Shown piece after piece: positions 1 to 8,961 of a stretch of 64,000 bases of DNA. Position numbers and translations under genes: made by a program. Below the pieces are notes generated by a model, which did no database searches, had not been told where the DNA came from, and saw nothing but the letters and a program-made list of their open reading frames with translations. Position 1 is the first letter of the stretch, and each line of letters opens with the position of its first letter. Origin of the DNA: Polaromonas jejuensis NBRC 106434 (GTDB lineage Bacteria > Pseudomonadota > Gammaproteobacteria > Burkholderiales > Burkholderiaceae_C); NCBI RefSeq assembly GCF_001598235.1, contig NZ_BCYO01000008.1, forward strand, positions 1 to 64,000, written 5' to 3'.

Positions 1-266
1 CCCGTCATTTCTCCAGGTGACCAAGGCGTTGATCACTCGCGTGACCTCCTGCCCTTGCATCTACGACTGCCTTGGTCGTCAGCGCAGCAGCGCGCACCTC
101 CACTTCATTGCTGAAGACTGCGCGTTGAATTGACGTCCGGGAAACTTCTGGTTTCCCTTTGTGGCGTCCGCCATTTCATTTTTTACAAAAGAGCTGTCCG
201 TTCCAGCGACGGCCTAACCTATTAATTTTGGCGATGGGTTTTTAACCCCGCCCGAGGGAGAACGAT

Positions 267-1217
267 ATGAAAAAACAAACTCAATGCCTCCTGGCATTTT
301 TGGCTGTATTACCTTCCACCGCCGTATTCGCCTGTGCCAGCGACGGATGTTCGCTGAGCTCGGATGTGGACGTGGAGTGGCTGTCTTCAAGCAATGGATT
401 CAGATTCGACCTTCGTTATGACTACCTGAACCAGAACCAAATCCGTAGCGGAACCGGCACGCCCGCGGTTTTCCCTGTAGACGGTCATGAACAAGAGCTT
501 TATACAAAGAGTCAAACTGTCACAGCCGGATTCGACTATCGCTGGAACGCATATTGGTCGGTCAATGTCCAGGTTCCTTACCTTGATCGCGCACATGGAA
601 CAAATGGCTTTGCTTTCGACGGCACGGATGCTGGCACTTCTCACACCAAGAGCATCGGCGATATCAAGGTGATTGGAAGCTACATGGGTCTTTCAGATGA
701 ACATAACTTGGGTGTTCAATTTGGCCTGAAGCTGCCCACTGGCAGCTATACCCAGAACTTCGACGGAGGGCCTATTGCTGGACAGCCGCTTGATCGCGGT
801 TTGCAGCCTGGAACGGGCACAACGGACGCCATTGTGGGAGCTTTCCGATTTTCGCCGTTGTCTCAGAACTGGAACTACTTCACCCAGGCCATAGTTCAGA
901 TTCCGCTCAATAGCCGTGCGGACTACAAGCCTGGCAAAGCGCTTAACCTGAATGCCGGGTTACGGTACTTGGGGTTTGACAAGGTGGTGCCGCAAGTTCA
1001 GCTTAACGTGAAGTTTTTGGGGAAAGACTCAGGCGCGAATGCCGCGCCAGATGACAGCGGCGGCACAACGGTTTATTTGAGCCCTGGCTTCACAGCCCCG
1101 CTAACCGAAAAGGTAAAGGTGTATGGATCCGTGCAGCTGCCGATTTACCGAAAGCTCAATGGTTTTCAGCTTGCGGCGAAATACATCTTCTCAGTGGGTA
1201 CCCGCGTCGAATTTTGA
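267..1217 (+). CDS. Outer-membrane beta-barrel protein, transporter-like
   Basis: This 316-residue protein has a cleavable signal peptide (about residues 1-22, ending near VFAC). It then shows alternating hydrophobic/aromatic strands typical of a beta-barrel and ends in Phe (VGTRVEF), the usual C-terminal signature of outer-membrane barrels. The mature start is Cys-rich (CASDGCSLSSD), followed by DLRYDYLNQNQ. It resembles the loosely defined transporter/MetA-pathway-like barrels, but I cannot name a substrate. AGGGAG lies about 8 bases before the ATG and supports this start. It converges with the TlpA-like gene one base after its stop, so the two may share a periplasmic or metal-related role (inference). 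Confidence 0.6.
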   Translation: MKKQTQCLLAFLAVLPSTAVFACASDGCSLSSDVDVEWLSSSNGFRFDLRYDYLNQNQIRSGTGTPAVFPVDGHEQELYTKSQTVTAGFDYRWNAYWSVNVQVPYLDRAHGTNGFAFDGTDAGTSHTKSIGDIKVIGSYMGLSDEHNLGVQFGLKLPTGSYTQNFDGGPIAGQPLDRGLQPGTGTTDAIVGAFRFSPLSQNWNYFTQAIVQIPLNSRADYKPGKALNLNAGLRYLGFDKVVPQVQLNVKFLGKDSGANAAPDDSGGTTVYLSPGFTAPLTEKVKVYGSVQLPIYRKLNGFQLAAKYIFSVGTRVEF

Positions 1218-1218
1218 T

Positions 1219-1716
1219 TCACCGGCTGTTTAGCAGCGGCGTGACCAGTGATTCCAGCAAAGGAAGCGTGACTTCCGGATCACCGACATGACCGTTTTTT
1301 CTGAGGATGCCGTCTTTGTCGACCACGAACGTGGACGGCATCCTCCAGACTCGCCCCAGTCCTTTGAAGTTGGCTTCTGACTTGATCGCGATGGGAAAGG
1401 TGAAACTCTGGGCGACCTTTCTGACTTTTTCCAGGTTGCTCGCATCGTCCATGCTGATGGCCAAAATTTCCAGCCCTTCTGCTTTGTGCTTGTCGTAGTA
1501 GGCCTGAATCGCAGGCATCTCCTCTCTGCACGGCGCACACCACGTGGCCCAGAAATTGATGATGGTCACCTTGCCCTGGTTGGCCGACAGCCGGACCAGC
1601 GTGGGGCTGTCGAGCAGCGTTGCTTCGACGTCGGGCGCGGGTGATCCGACTACCAAGTCGGCACTTATGGCTGGCAGAGAGAAAACAAAAATAACAATAA
1701 ACAACAAGCGGTTCAT
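1219..1716 (-). CDS. TlpA/ResA-like periplasmic thiol-disulfide oxidoreductase
   Basis: This 165-residue exported thioredoxin-fold protein has a signal peptide or anchor at residues 1-19, the active-site WCAPC at 59-63 inside NFWATWC, and the cis-Pro loop (MPST) near residue 131. Family members reduce or exchange disulfides in the periplasm, often for cytochrome c or copper-site maturation. The frame is open upstream to 1878, but those 54 residues lack a signal peptide, so the ATG at 1716 (MNRLLF) is preferred. It is convergent with the barrel gene. Its exact partner cannot be deduced. Confidence 0.85.
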   Translation of the reverse strand: MNRLLFIVIFVFSLPAISADLVVGSPAPDVEATLLDSPTLVRLSANQGKVTIINFWATWCAPCREEMPAIQAYYDKHKAEGLEILAISMDDASNLEKVRKVAQSFTFPIAIKSEANFKGLGRVWRMPSTFVVDKDGILRKNGHVGDPEVTLPLLESLVTPLLNSR

Positions 1717-2062
1717 GAGCAAGATTTTCGCATCTCTACATGTCCTGATATCTATCGCACGGCTAGCAACGACTGCGCAGGCCAAGTTACTGCATGACCG
1801 ATTCTGGATACCTACGGCTGCACGCCTCTGGAAGCTGTCGTTGAGTTCAAGTGAGGTCGAACGACAGCTGACCGGCAAGCCAAAATTAGAGATTGGATCT
1901 CCAGAAAGCCGCCGTTGGCCAATACCCGCAAACGCTGCGAAGTTGCCACTCGCGGGGACCGGGCCAATGTCGAATTTTGGTCCAAACTAGCCGGTCAACG
2001 TGTTCTGCTTGAGCGCCTGCAGTGCAGCGAACGGAGCCGGTCGGGTCGGGCGTACCGCCTCG
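1717..2062. other. Intergenic stretch, no gene seen
   Basis: About 346 bases lie between the TlpA-like start and the end of the PLP-enzyme gene. Open frames here are short and of shadow composition. No tRNA, terminator or clear promoter was recognised. Confidence 0.5.
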
Positions 2063-3295
2063 TCAAGACCTTGCGCCTGAGTAGAGCGAGGCCTTTACCA
2101 GCGCCTGCTCAACATCGGCGAGCAAGTCCGCGATATCTTCGATGCCGACACTCATGCGGACGAGACCGTCCGTCACCCCACTCTGGCGGCGAACCGCTTC
2201 GTCAACGGCGCTGTGTGTTGTTGACGCCGGGTGGCAGGCCAGCGAGTCCGTATCGCCCACGGATACGGCCTGGGTGACAAGCGTCAGTGCGTCGAGAAAC
2301 GAGCGCGCGGCGGGCAGTCCTCCTCGCAGCTCGAAAGAAAGAATGCCCCCAAAGCGGCGCATCTGCCGTTGGGCAACCGCGTGGCCTGGATGCCTCGCCA
2401 GCCCCGGATAGTGCACTCGCTCCACCGCCGGATGATTATTCAGCGCCTCGGCAATCTCCTCGGCGTTGTCACAGGAGGCCTCGATGCGCAAGGGCAGCGT
2501 TTTCAAGCCCCGCATTAGCATCGCCGCATCGTGGGGACTCAAACACGCGCCAAACTGCTTCATGCCGGTCGACCTGATCGCCTCCACCAGTTCAGCGCGT
2601 GCGATGGCCACGCCGCCGGTGGCATCGCCGTGACCACCGATGTACTTGGTGGCTGAATGAACAACGATGTCGACACCCAGCGCCAGCGGTCTCGATAGAC
2701 AAGGAGTGGCGAACGTGTTGTCCGCGACGCTGATGATGCCTGCATTGCGTGCAATGCTCTCCACCGCAGCCAGATCGGTAATTCCCAGCACCGGGTTGGT
2801 GGGAGTCTCGACGTAGACCACTTTCGTCCGCGCACTGATGCGTGCCTGCAGATCGTCCACCGTCGGTGCATGGACGCTGCGAATGCCCAGCCGAGGCAAC
2901 AGGTTGCGCATGATCCCTTCAGTGCCGCCGTACAGGGTGCCGACAGACACGATTTCGTCCCCGGCAGAGAGCACGGCGAACAGGCTCGAACAGATTGCGG
3001 CCATCCCACTGGAGAATGCCACCGCGCCGTCGCCGCCCTCAAGCGCCGCCATTTTGGCCTCAAAGGCCGCGACCGTTGGATTGGCGAAACGACTGTAAAG
3101 ATAGCCCGGCGCTTTCCCTGAAAAGCGCGCCACACCGGCGTCGAAGTCGTCGTAGGCAAAAGAGGAGGTTGCAACGATGGGCGTTGCAATCGCGCCTGTG
3201 CTGGCATCCGGCTTCTGACCCGCATGGACTGCGAGGGTACGCAAGCCTGGAGAACGGTGTCTCGCCGGATCAGGACCCTTGTCTTTCATCATCAT
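2063..3295 (-). CDS. PLP-dependent Cys/Met metabolism enzyme (cystathionine gamma-lyase/synthase-like)
   Basis: This 410-residue fold-type I enzyme of the trans-sulfuration family has the PLP lysine K217 in HSATKYIGGHGD, the phosphate-site SSGMAA near 95-100, YGGT at 122-125, and the C-terminal ASTTHS substrate loop. Methionine gamma-lyases usually carry Cys in the YGCT position. Here it is Gly, as in cystathionine gamma-synthase/lyase and O-acylhomoserine sulfhydrylases, so the exact reaction is open. GAGGAG precedes the first of three consecutive ATGs. The nitrilase lies 31 bases upstream on the same strand, suggesting an operon that handles a sulfur- or nitrile-containing amino acid, controlled by the divergent LysR gene (inference). 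Confidence 0.85.
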   Translation of the reverse strand: MMMKDKGPDPARHRSPGLRTLAVHAGQKPDASTGAIATPIVATSSFAYDDFDAGVARFSGKAPGYLYSRFANPTVAAFEAKMAALEGGDGAVAFSSGMAAICSSLFAVLSAGDEIVSVGTLYGGTEGIMRNLLPRLGIRSVHAPTVDDLQARISARTKVVYVETPTNPVLGITDLAAVESIARNAGIISVADNTFATPCLSRPLALGVDIVVHSATKYIGGHGDATGGVAIARAELVEAIRSTGMKQFGACLSPHDAAMLMRGLKTLPLRIEASCDNAEEIAEALNNHPAVERVHYPGLARHPGHAVAQRQMRRFGGILSFELRGGLPAARSFLDALTLVTQAVSVGDTDSLACHPASTTHSAVDEAVRRQSGVTDGLVRMSVGIEDIADLLADVEQALVKASLYSGARS

Positions 3296-3326
3296 TCGTG
3301 CATCTCCTCGAACGAACTGCGCTTAC

Positions 3327-4247
3327 TCAAACGAAATTCACCGAACGCTTTTGCCGTTCGTCGACGGTCAAGCTGAACACGTCCGGACGCGCATAGTGGC
3401 CGACCACATCGAAGTCGTAGCGCGCGCGCACCAGTTCTTCGATGTCGATGGACGCCGTCACCAAGCCGGTCTGGTTCATCAGTGGGCCGGCGAGGACATC
3501 ACCCATTGGGCCGACGATCAGCGACCCGCCACGGATCAGTGGACGTTCGGGATCCCAGTCGGGCACCTTGATGCCCAATTTGCTCGGCGAAGGCTGCACC
3601 TGGCAGGCGCTGATGACGAAGCAGCGGCCTTCGTGGGCGATGTGGCGCATCGAGCATTGCCAGATATCGCGCTCGTCCACGGTCGGGGCACACCAGATTT
3701 GGACGCCCTTGGCATACATGGCTGTGCGCAGCAGCGGCATGTGGTTCTCCCAGCAGATGACCGAGGCCAGACGACCGGCCGCCGACTCCACCACCGGCAG
3801 AGTCGAGCCATCGCCCTGGCCCCAAATCAGCCGTTCGGTGCCGGTCGGCATCAGTTTGCGGTGCTTGGTCAGCAAGCCCTGCTGCGGATCGAAGAACAAG
3901 GCGGTGCAGTAGAGGGTGCTGCCGTCGCGCTCTATCACACCCAGAACCAAGCTGGCGCCGGTGCGCCGGGACAGCTCGGCCAATGCTTCGGTCTCCGGGC
4001 CGGGCACGTCAATGGCATTGGCGTAGTAGCGGGCAAACTCTTCCCGGCCTTCCGGCAAGCGGTAGCCAAGGCGGGTGCCAAAGATCTGGCCCTTGGGATA
4101 GCCGCCCAGCAGTGCCTCGGGCATCACCACCAGAGAGGCGCTTGCGGCGGCGATCTCGGCTTCGAACGACAGGATGTGTTCCAGGGTTTCGGCTTTGCCG
4201 GCGGGTGAAGAGCCGATCTGGAGCGCGGCGACGATAGATGTGGACAT
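3327..4247 (-). CDS. Nitrilase-family carbon-nitrogen hydrolase
   Basis: This 306-residue member of the nitrilase superfamily has the Glu-Lys-Cys triad: E44 in [14 protein letters not shown]131 in [12 protein letters not shown] and C165 in [21 protein letters not shown] after the cysteine matches true nitrilases (nitrile to acid plus ammonia) better than amidases or carbamoylases. The open frame runs back to 4538, but that extension overlaps the divergent LysR gene, so the ATG at 4247 (MSTSIV) is chosen. It is followed by the PLP enzyme, and the pair may convert a cyano-amino acid or a nitrile derived from sulfur metabolism. The substrate is not determinable. Confidence 0.88.
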   Translation of the reverse strand: MSTSIVAALQIGSSPAGKAETLEHILSFEAEIAAASASLVVMPEALLGGYPKGQIFGTRLGYRLPEGREEFARYYANAIDVPGPETEALAELSRRTGASLVLGVIERDGSTLYCTALFFDPQQGLLTKHRKLMPTGTERLIWGQGDGSTLPVVESAAGRLASVICWENHMPLLRTAMYAKGVQIWCAPTVDERDIWQCSMRHIAHEGRCFVISACQVQPSPSKLGIKVPDWDPERPLIRGGSLIVGPMGDVLAGPLMNQTGLVTASIDIEELVRARYDFDVVGHYARPDVFSLTVDERQKRSVNFV

Positions 4248-4344
4248 GGAATACAGCCTCAGCAGAATTGGATGAAGCCATTGTTCCCGTCCCATAGAAT
4301 TAATCAACGTAGCATCGTCACTGAATGATATGAATGGAATTAAT
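4248..4344. promoter_or_regulatory. Divergent nitrilase/LysR control region
   Basis: The 82-base gap between the nitrilase ATG and the LysR ATG holds a GAATTAAT motif at 4297-4304. A second copy at 4337-4344 lies just inside the LysR start. AT-rich T-N11-A type sites between a LysR gene and its divergent target are the usual arrangement, so this is the probable operator region. No -35/-10 pair is assigned. Confidence 0.4.
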
Positions 4345-5253
4345 ATCGAGTCGACAGATCTGAACCTTCTCAAGGTCTTCGAGGCTTTGTATGAAGAAGG
4401 CGGCGCGAGCCGGGCCGCCTTGCGCTTGGGGTTGACCCAGTCGGCGGTGAGCGCGGCTCTCGGCCGCTTGCGCACGCTGTACGTCGACCCCTTGTTCGTC
4501 CGTACTGGGCGCGGACTGGCTCCAACGCTGCGGGCCAACGAGCTGAAGCCCTTGATTTGCGAAGCGTTAAATAAGTGTCGGCAGAGCCTGGCACTGGTAT
4601 CGAGCCAGTCAGGCGGCTACCAAGGGCGCTCGGTGGCGATAGGCCTGTCCGACGATTTCGAGATCGCACTGGGCCCGCGCTTGATCGAAGCTGTCGCCCA
4701 GCGCACGCCGGGACTGCGGCTGGTTTTCCGGCAAACCCATAGCCGGATCGTGGCGGAGATGCTGATGGCGCGCGAGTTCGACTTGGGCGTCACCGCGGGT
4801 GGGTTTTCGTCACGCTCGCTCAGCCGCGAAGCCCTCGGCGAGGGGCGCTATGCCTGTCTGGTTGAATCCGACAGCCTGCCCGCCGGACAGGTTAATCTGT
4901 CGGTGGCAGAGTTCGTGCGCCGCGGGCATCTGCTGGTTTCGTCCGGCGGTTTTGTCGGGGTGGTCGATGAAGTACTCGCCGCCATGGGATTGCAACGGCA
5001 GGTCCTCGCTTCTACGACCCACTTCGCTGCCTTGCCCTTCCTGCTGCAAGGGAGCGACGCAGTGGCCACTTTGCCGCTGCATGCGGCCAGAGCTTTGGCC
5101 GCACGCACAGGGCTGCGCCTGTTGCCGTGTCCGCTGGACATGCCGCGCTACCCGATCGAACTGGGCTGGCGCATGGACACCCTGCGCGACCCGGCCATCA
5201 AAGAGGTGAAGGCTGTCGTGGGCGGGTTGTTGGCGGAGTACAAGTGGCAGTGA
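4330..5253 (+). CDS. LysR-family transcriptional regulator
   Basis: This 307-residue protein has an N-terminal winged helix-turn-helix (residues about 8-67: [15 protein letters not shown], then [14 protein letters not shown]) and a C-terminal periplasmic-binding-protein-like effector domain. [19 protein letters not shown] and APT resemble the NodD/LeuO-like LysR subgroup. It is divergent from the nitrilase-PLP enzyme operon and is its probable regulator. The inducer is unknown, perhaps a nitrile or amino acid. Confidence 0.9.
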   Translation: MNGINIESTDLNLLKVFEALYEEGGASRAALRLGLTQSAVSAALGRLRTLYVDPLFVRTGRGLAPTLRANELKPLICEALNKCRQSLALVSSQSGGYQGRSVAIGLSDDFEIALGPRLIEAVAQRTPGLRLVFRQTHSRIVAEMLMAREFDLGVTAGGFSSRSLSREALGEGRYACLVESDSLPAGQVNLSVAEFVRRGHLLVSSGGFVGVVDEVLAAMGLQRQVLASTTHFAALPFLLQGSDAVATLPLHAARALAARTGLRLLPCPLDMPRYPIELGWRMDTLRDPAIKEVKAVVGGLLAEYKWQ

Positions 5254-5441
5254 TCTGGCCAAGCTCGGTTGACTCGGTCACGCCTGGCCGGAGTTTGTTG
5301 CCGGGAAAACGCGTCAATGTCGCGGCCTGGGACGTAACTCTTCAGCGCTTCGGTAGTTACTGAATGGCCGGATTCGCTGCAATGCGGAATTGCACGGTAG
5401 CAATCAGAAAGTCGGCAAGGGGCTCAAGGCGACCTTCAGCG

Positions 5442-5657
5442 CTAAGGATTCATATCCTCGATGCGAACCTTCTTCTTGTTAGGCGGCTTTAGCATTCCTT
5501 GCATTTCAAGTATTGACTTCGTCTTAGCCCTCACGATAATTTTCCCGCCTGACATAACATGCCACTTCAACTTGGTCCCAGGCTGCGCGCGGATGGCATC
5601 ACGAATAAGCTTTGGGACAGTAGTTTGGTCTTTTGCTGTGATGGTTGATTCAGACAT
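5442..5657 (-). CDS. SpoVT-AbrB/MazE-like antitoxin (orphan)
   Basis: This 71-residue protein has the swapped-hairpin AbrB fold signature: TITAKDQTTVPKLIRDAI, then PGTKLKWHV and GGKIIVRAK. It belongs with PrlF/MazE-type antitoxins, which bind DNA and neutralise a partner toxin. No toxin frame is adjacent: downstream is the LysR gene and upstream the integrase remnant. It is probably left over from a mobile module or acts as a stand-alone regulator. Confidence 0.75.
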   Translation of the reverse strand: MSESTITAKDQTTVPKLIRDAIRAQPGTKLKWHVMSGGKIIVRAKTKSILEMQGMLKPPNKKKVRIEDMNP

Positions 5658-5758
5658 CTGTGTTCCTTACTGAGCACTTTTAGGTCAGGGTACAACATCG
5701 TTAAGAAATTGTCGATTTGATCAGCCAAATTCTCGGTGAATTTTTGACCATCACTATG

Positions 5759-5929
5759 ATGGAGCGCACTACGCTCCGTAGAACGAAGGCCACGCTGATC
5801 CACAAGCGCAACAAAAACATTCGAGCCATGCAGCTCTTACTGGGACACACGAAGCTCGAGAGCACTGTTCACTACTTGGGAATCGAAGTGGATGGCGCAC
5901 TGGAAATTTCAGAGCTGACCGGGATATAG
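5759..5929 (+). pseudogene. Tyrosine recombinase (phage/XerD-like integrase), C-terminal remnant
   Basis: About 56 codons match only the end of tyrosine recombinases: RRTKATLIHKR, then NIRAMQLLLGHTKLES, then VHYLGIEVDGALEIS. The box with the second catalytic Arg (LRRTK) lacks its usual His (Thr in the expected place). The GHT His and the catalytic Tyr (HYLG) are present. The rest of the roughly 300-residue enzyme is missing, so this is a decayed integrase. Its place between an orphan antitoxin and other small accessory genes marks an old integration event. Confidence 0.8.
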
Positions 5930-6088
5930 ACCGTTTTCGGCCGGAAACGGCTATGGCGCCTCGCTTCGTTCGCCCGGGGTGCCACTGCACTGGTCAGTCC
6001 ATTGACGTTGCGTGCAGACCACGATCAAAGTTTTCCCCAACGATTTGGCGCCTTCCTTGTGGAAAATGGACTTGTGACTATCCGAACC

Positions 6089-6304
6089 ATGCGTTTCACG
6101 TCCGTCGGCACTCTTGTCGTCGCAGTCTTGCTGGGAGCCTTACTCTGGGTAGCGGCTCCAGTTGTTATTGATCGCCCCCTCAGGCTCTGGGAAGCGTTTG
6201 TTGCTACCGCCGCGATCTTGGCGCTTTTGGAGTGGTGGCGAGGGCGTCGGCTCCAGCGAGAACGTGAGCAAATCGAAAGCGTACGCGACTCAGCCCTCTG
6301 GTAG
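6089..6304 (+). CDS. Small two-helix membrane protein, unknown function
   Basis: This 71-residue frame from MRFTSV has two hydrophobic helices (about residues 5-27 and 33-52) and a basic tail (WWRGRRLQRER). The frame is open further upstream, but that stretch is not membrane-like. No strong ribosome-binding site is seen. No family was recognised. It sits among mobile debris and may not be expressed. Confidence 0.4.
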   Translation: MRFTSVGTLVVAVLLGALLWVAAPVVIDRPLRLWEAFVATAAILALLEWWRGRRLQREREQIESVRDSALW

Positions 6305-6406
6305 CTACACCTGCCATGTGCCCGCGAAGCTGCCGCGCGAAGTGTCGGTTGTCGTGAGCATCTCCGGCAAGGTCGCGCATCCTGTCGGCCGCGAAGTCGT
6401 GGAATT

Positions 6407-6799
6407 TCAAGCAGTCGCACCTGACCGCGGCATCATCCGCAAAGACACGCACGTGCAGCAATTTCGGCGCAGCTTCGACGCGTTTTTGCAGCGCGTCACC
6501 GGTGCTGGTGGCATACCGCCCAGCATCATTTCAATGGGGGTCAGGCCGGCAAATATCTTTTGCGGGCTCCGCAGGAAACTCCAGAGCAAGGTCGAGGAGA
6601 CGTCGGCGTCGCGATATTCCCGGATGATTTGCTTAAGCAGCGATTTATCCAGGCGTTCATCGAGCTGAAACGCGGGGTAGCGCCGGCCATCGACTCGGGC
6701 TAGCGACAAGAGGACAATGAATTCACCGGCAACCGCGCGTTCGTAAACCGCCTCCGGCGCACACTTCAGGTCTCCGGCCATCTCCTCGGCTGTAAGCAC
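6407..6799 (-). CDS. Antitoxin-like protein (MbcA/ParS/Xre-C-like domain)
   Basis: This 130-residue protein has an N-terminal helix-turn-helix-like segment (TAEEMAGDLKCAPEAVYERA). The following region RRYPAFQLDERL, then SSTLLWSFLRSP, then FAGLTPIEMMLGG follows the pattern of toxin-binding Xre/MbcA/ParS domains (P-A-x-Q-F/L, then W-x-F-L-x-x-P, then G-x-T-P-x-E). No RES-type toxin gene is adjacent. The last about 28 residues are Cys/Arg-rich and unlike the rest, so the C-terminus may be frameshifted. Function is by pattern only. Confidence 0.5.
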   Translation of the reverse strand: MLTAEEMAGDLKCAPEAVYERAVAGEFIVLLSLARVDGRRYPAFQLDERLDKSLLKQIIREYRDADVSSTLLWSFLRSPQKIFAGLTPIEMMLGGMPPAPVTRCKNASKLRRNCCTCVSLRMMPRSGATA

Positions 6800-6874
6800 G
6801 CCGTATAGATGCGCAAAGCGGCCGGGTTTCTGGCTGTCGATGGTTGCTTGAGGATGCTCGACAGCTGTCGCAGT

Positions 6875-7129
6875 TTATTCCTGGGGCATTTGATCGATAT
6901 TCCCGCGTGCTCGCACTCTAAGCCAAGTACCCAGGGTTGCACGCAAACATGTCTCGCATAAATCGATTTCTACGCGATTTCCATCACCAAAAATCGAGTC
7001 ATGGCCTGCATCGAAGCCGATGGACGTCATTTCTGCGAAACCGGGCTCGCCACGCAGGGCTTCTTTGTCACATCGATCGCACCTGATCTGATGGACTACG
7101 CTCACTGCTTCAATACCTTTGAGCTGCAT
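6875..7129 (-). CDS. Small CxxC...CxxC zinc-ribbon-like protein
   Basis: This 84-residue protein from the second ATG (MQLKGIEAV; the frame opens at 7153) has two CxxC knuckles, CDRCDKEA near residue 17 and LCETCLRATLG near 60, separated by an acidic stretch. The arrangement suggests a small zinc-binding protein. I know of similar unnamed proteins in Burkholderiales accessory regions, but no function. It is transcribed away from the TniQ-side repeat and has no operon partner. Confidence 0.5.
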   Translation of the reverse strand: MQLKGIEAVSVVHQIRCDRCDKEALRGEPGFAEMTSIGFDAGHDSIFGDGNRVEIDLCETCLRATLGTWLRVRARGNIDQMPQE

Positions 7130-7253
7130 CGAATACTCCCCGCGAAATTGCAAATAGCTAGCATAGTCGCACTGCGAGGCGGATGCTGTTGTATCGACCG
7201 GTTGACTCCGCAGCCGAAAGCAGCCTGGATATCGGCCGTCTTCGAGATCTCCA

Positions 7254-7321
7254 GCTCAATGGCCAGTTACCTGACGGTACTTTCCAGCCTCGCGCGCCCA
7301 TTTACGTAGATCCATCTGGCA
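7254..7321. repeat. 68-bp direct repeat, copy 1
   Basis: By eye it is identical at 62 of 68 positions to 22383-22450, in the same orientation. On the minus strand it encodes MDLRKWAREAGKYRQVTGH and a stop. It also covers the last codons of the TniQ-like gene. The two copies bracket about 15 kb. Its origin (mobile-element end, attachment site or conserved 3' gene fragment) is unknown. Confidence 0.8.
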
Positions 7322-8357
7322 TACCCATATACATAGCATCCAAAACAATGAGTTGAGCGACAAGTGAGCTGCTTGAGGTGTGTCCGCTAAGCGAAGACTG
7401 CACGTAATATTTGTCAAGTGGAAACAGGAGAATTTCACTCACGCCGTCAGGTGATTGCACCCCCCACTTTGTACCAATTCGGTCTGATAAAACTTCTAGC
7501 GCTGTACGAGGAGAATCAAAAGATGCTCGAAACTTTTTTACCAGCTCTGCCCATGCGTTTGGTCTGAATTTTTCACTTCGCGTGTAAAACGCGTCCTCGC
7601 ATTGCGAAATCAACGAGAGATATCCTTTATTCGCAGTTGCCGGTAGATCAGTGAACCGTGCTGACCCACATGCGGTACAACTTTCCCCAGGTAGCCTGAA
7701 CTGATTTCCGGTGTCTAGTGGTCTCTTACAATCTTCGCAGCACACGCTTAAGGGCACCCCATGGACTGAGCAGGAGCGGATGAATGGCAGCTGATGAATA
7801 ACTCGCCAAGCGGCAAACCCCAGCTTCAACTGATCGGAACAAGCACAAATTGAGCACCACCTCAACCCGAGGGCTCCCGCCTCAGGCACATAGATTCTTT
7901 TGTATTGAGCAGGTCTCACCGACGTTCCCACCTTTAACTGGGCCGCCCATTTTGACTCAACAGACTTGCTGAGCCCTAATGCGTAGAACCCAAAAAGGGT
8001 ATTTTGCCGAAGCACCTGATCTGGTGTCAGGGAGTCTGCAAAGTAGCTGCGGGCAATGTTATTCGCACCCACACCGAAAAGATTGGATGCGATCCCTTTG
8101 CGGTGCCCGTAAACTCGTTCCATCGCAAGCCCTCTACTCGGATACCCCCCAAATCTCTGGGCAATTACTACCGCTGAATAGATCAACGAGCCCGGAGGAA
8201 GAAGCGGAGAAAACGCTGGAAGGGCTGTTGTGAACTCTATTCTTGATGCTACGTTCACGAAAACTGCTTCCTTGGAAAAGTTGTGGACTTTAGACAATAA
8301 AACGCTGACACCAAAATGTGGATCTCTCTCTGAAAGGTTGTTGTGGACTCTTTTCAA
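7302..8357 (-). CDS. TniQ/TnsD-family transposition targeting protein
   Basis: This 351-residue protein has the TniQ layout: LLPPGSLIYSAVVIAQRFGG (residues about 53-72), a helical middle, then zinc-knuckle segments RWCSICACSD, CSVHGVPLSVCCEDC and CTACGS. TniQ/TnsD proteins choose the target site for Tn7- and Tn5053-like transposons. No transposase (TniA/TnsB) or ATPase (TniB/TnsC) is present, so it is an orphan. The first about 46 residues are encoded by the motif array at 8223-8468, and the conserved domain starts only after it. The real start may differ (a GTG near 8259 is possible) or the N-terminus may have been replaced. Confidence 0.7.
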   Translation of the reverse strand: MKRVHNNLSERDPHFGVSVLLSKVHNFSKEAVFVNVASRIEFTTALPAFSPLLPPGSLIYSAVVIAQRFGGYPSRGLAMERVYGHRKGIASNLFGVGANNIARSYFADSLTPDQVLRQNTLFGFYALGLSKSVESKWAAQLKVGTSVRPAQYKRIYVPEAGALGLRWCSICACSDQLKLGFAAWRVIHQLPFIRSCSVHGVPLSVCCEDCKRPLDTGNQFRLPGESCTACGSARFTDLPATANKGYLSLISQCEDAFYTRSEKFRPNAWAELVKKFRASFDSPRTALEVLSDRIGTKWGVQSPDGVSEILLFPLDKYYVQSSLSGHTSSSSLVAQLIVLDAMYMGMPDGST

Positions 8358-8468
8358 TCAAACCAGGTCTTGGTTTGAAGTAATAGAGTTCACAACAAAG
8401 TAATAGAGTTCACAACAAACGCTTCATCTTAAGCGGAGCGCACTTACTTAATAGAGTTCACAGCAGCC
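8223..8468. repeat. Inverted array of six transposon-end-like motifs around a hairpin
   Basis: Six copies of a GTTGTGRACTYTWTT-like motif form a mirror arrangement. Three read rightwards (8223-8241, 8280-8297, 8336-8355) and three leftwards (8381-8398, 8401-8418, 8449-8468). A perfect 8-bp-stem hairpin lies in the centre (TCAAACCA at 8358-8365, TGGTTTGA at 8371-8378). The outermost copies agree at 18 of 19 bases (GGCTGTTGTGAACTCTATT). Arrays of short transposase-binding sites at both ends are typical of Tn7-like elements. The copy at 8280 also continues into GACAATAAA, as in Tn7 ends. No flanking duplication was found. Confidence 0.75.
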
Positions 8469-8961
8469 GCGTATTCGACGCAGGACTGATGAATGGGCAT
8501 GGTTTTGCGAATACCGGTGCAAACTGACCACCGTTCCTGTATTCGTTGACCAGACTGCTGGCGATGACCATTGACCCGGTCAGCCGCCTTGCAGCGGGAG
8601 CTGCCCTTCGAATTAGACCCTGGCCTTGGAGCAGGCGCTCCAGACAGGTCATTGACAACGCTTCTGCGAACCAGCCCTTTATCGTAGGCGTCAATCAACT
8701 TTTTGTTGGGCCGTCGCTTGTGCAGCGGTAACTGTCGGTCACAGGTTTTTACCTGTGTGGATCTTCAGCGCCCGAAGCGGAAGGGGACAATCGAGAAGCA
8801 CTACTCTAAACAGACCATACACTGTTCGCTGACGCACAAATCAATCCCGGACGGGTGGATTTTTGTTGCCTCTTCGAATAAAACGCGCATCATAGACAAC
8901 GACGCTGTTGTAGTACTGGACCTGTGTGAATCTCAACCGATAGTCACGTAAGGAGAAGGTC
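8469..8961. other. Intergenic stretch upstream of DUF4142 gene
   Basis: About 490 bases with no recognisable gene; the open frames are short and compositionally unconvincing. A perfect inverted repeat CACAGGT...ACCTGTG lies at 8741-8758. AAGGAGAAGG just before 8962 is the ribosome-binding site of the next gene. Confidence 0.5.

Noticed and set aside
5931-5950. Palindrome CCGTTTTCGG/CCGGAAACGG as a terminator
   Set aside because: No loop and no following T-run.
8381-8418. Possible CRISPR repeats
   Set aside because: The two adjacent 18-bp copies are spaced by 2 bases, with no spacers and no cas genes. The mirror arrangement fits transposon ends.
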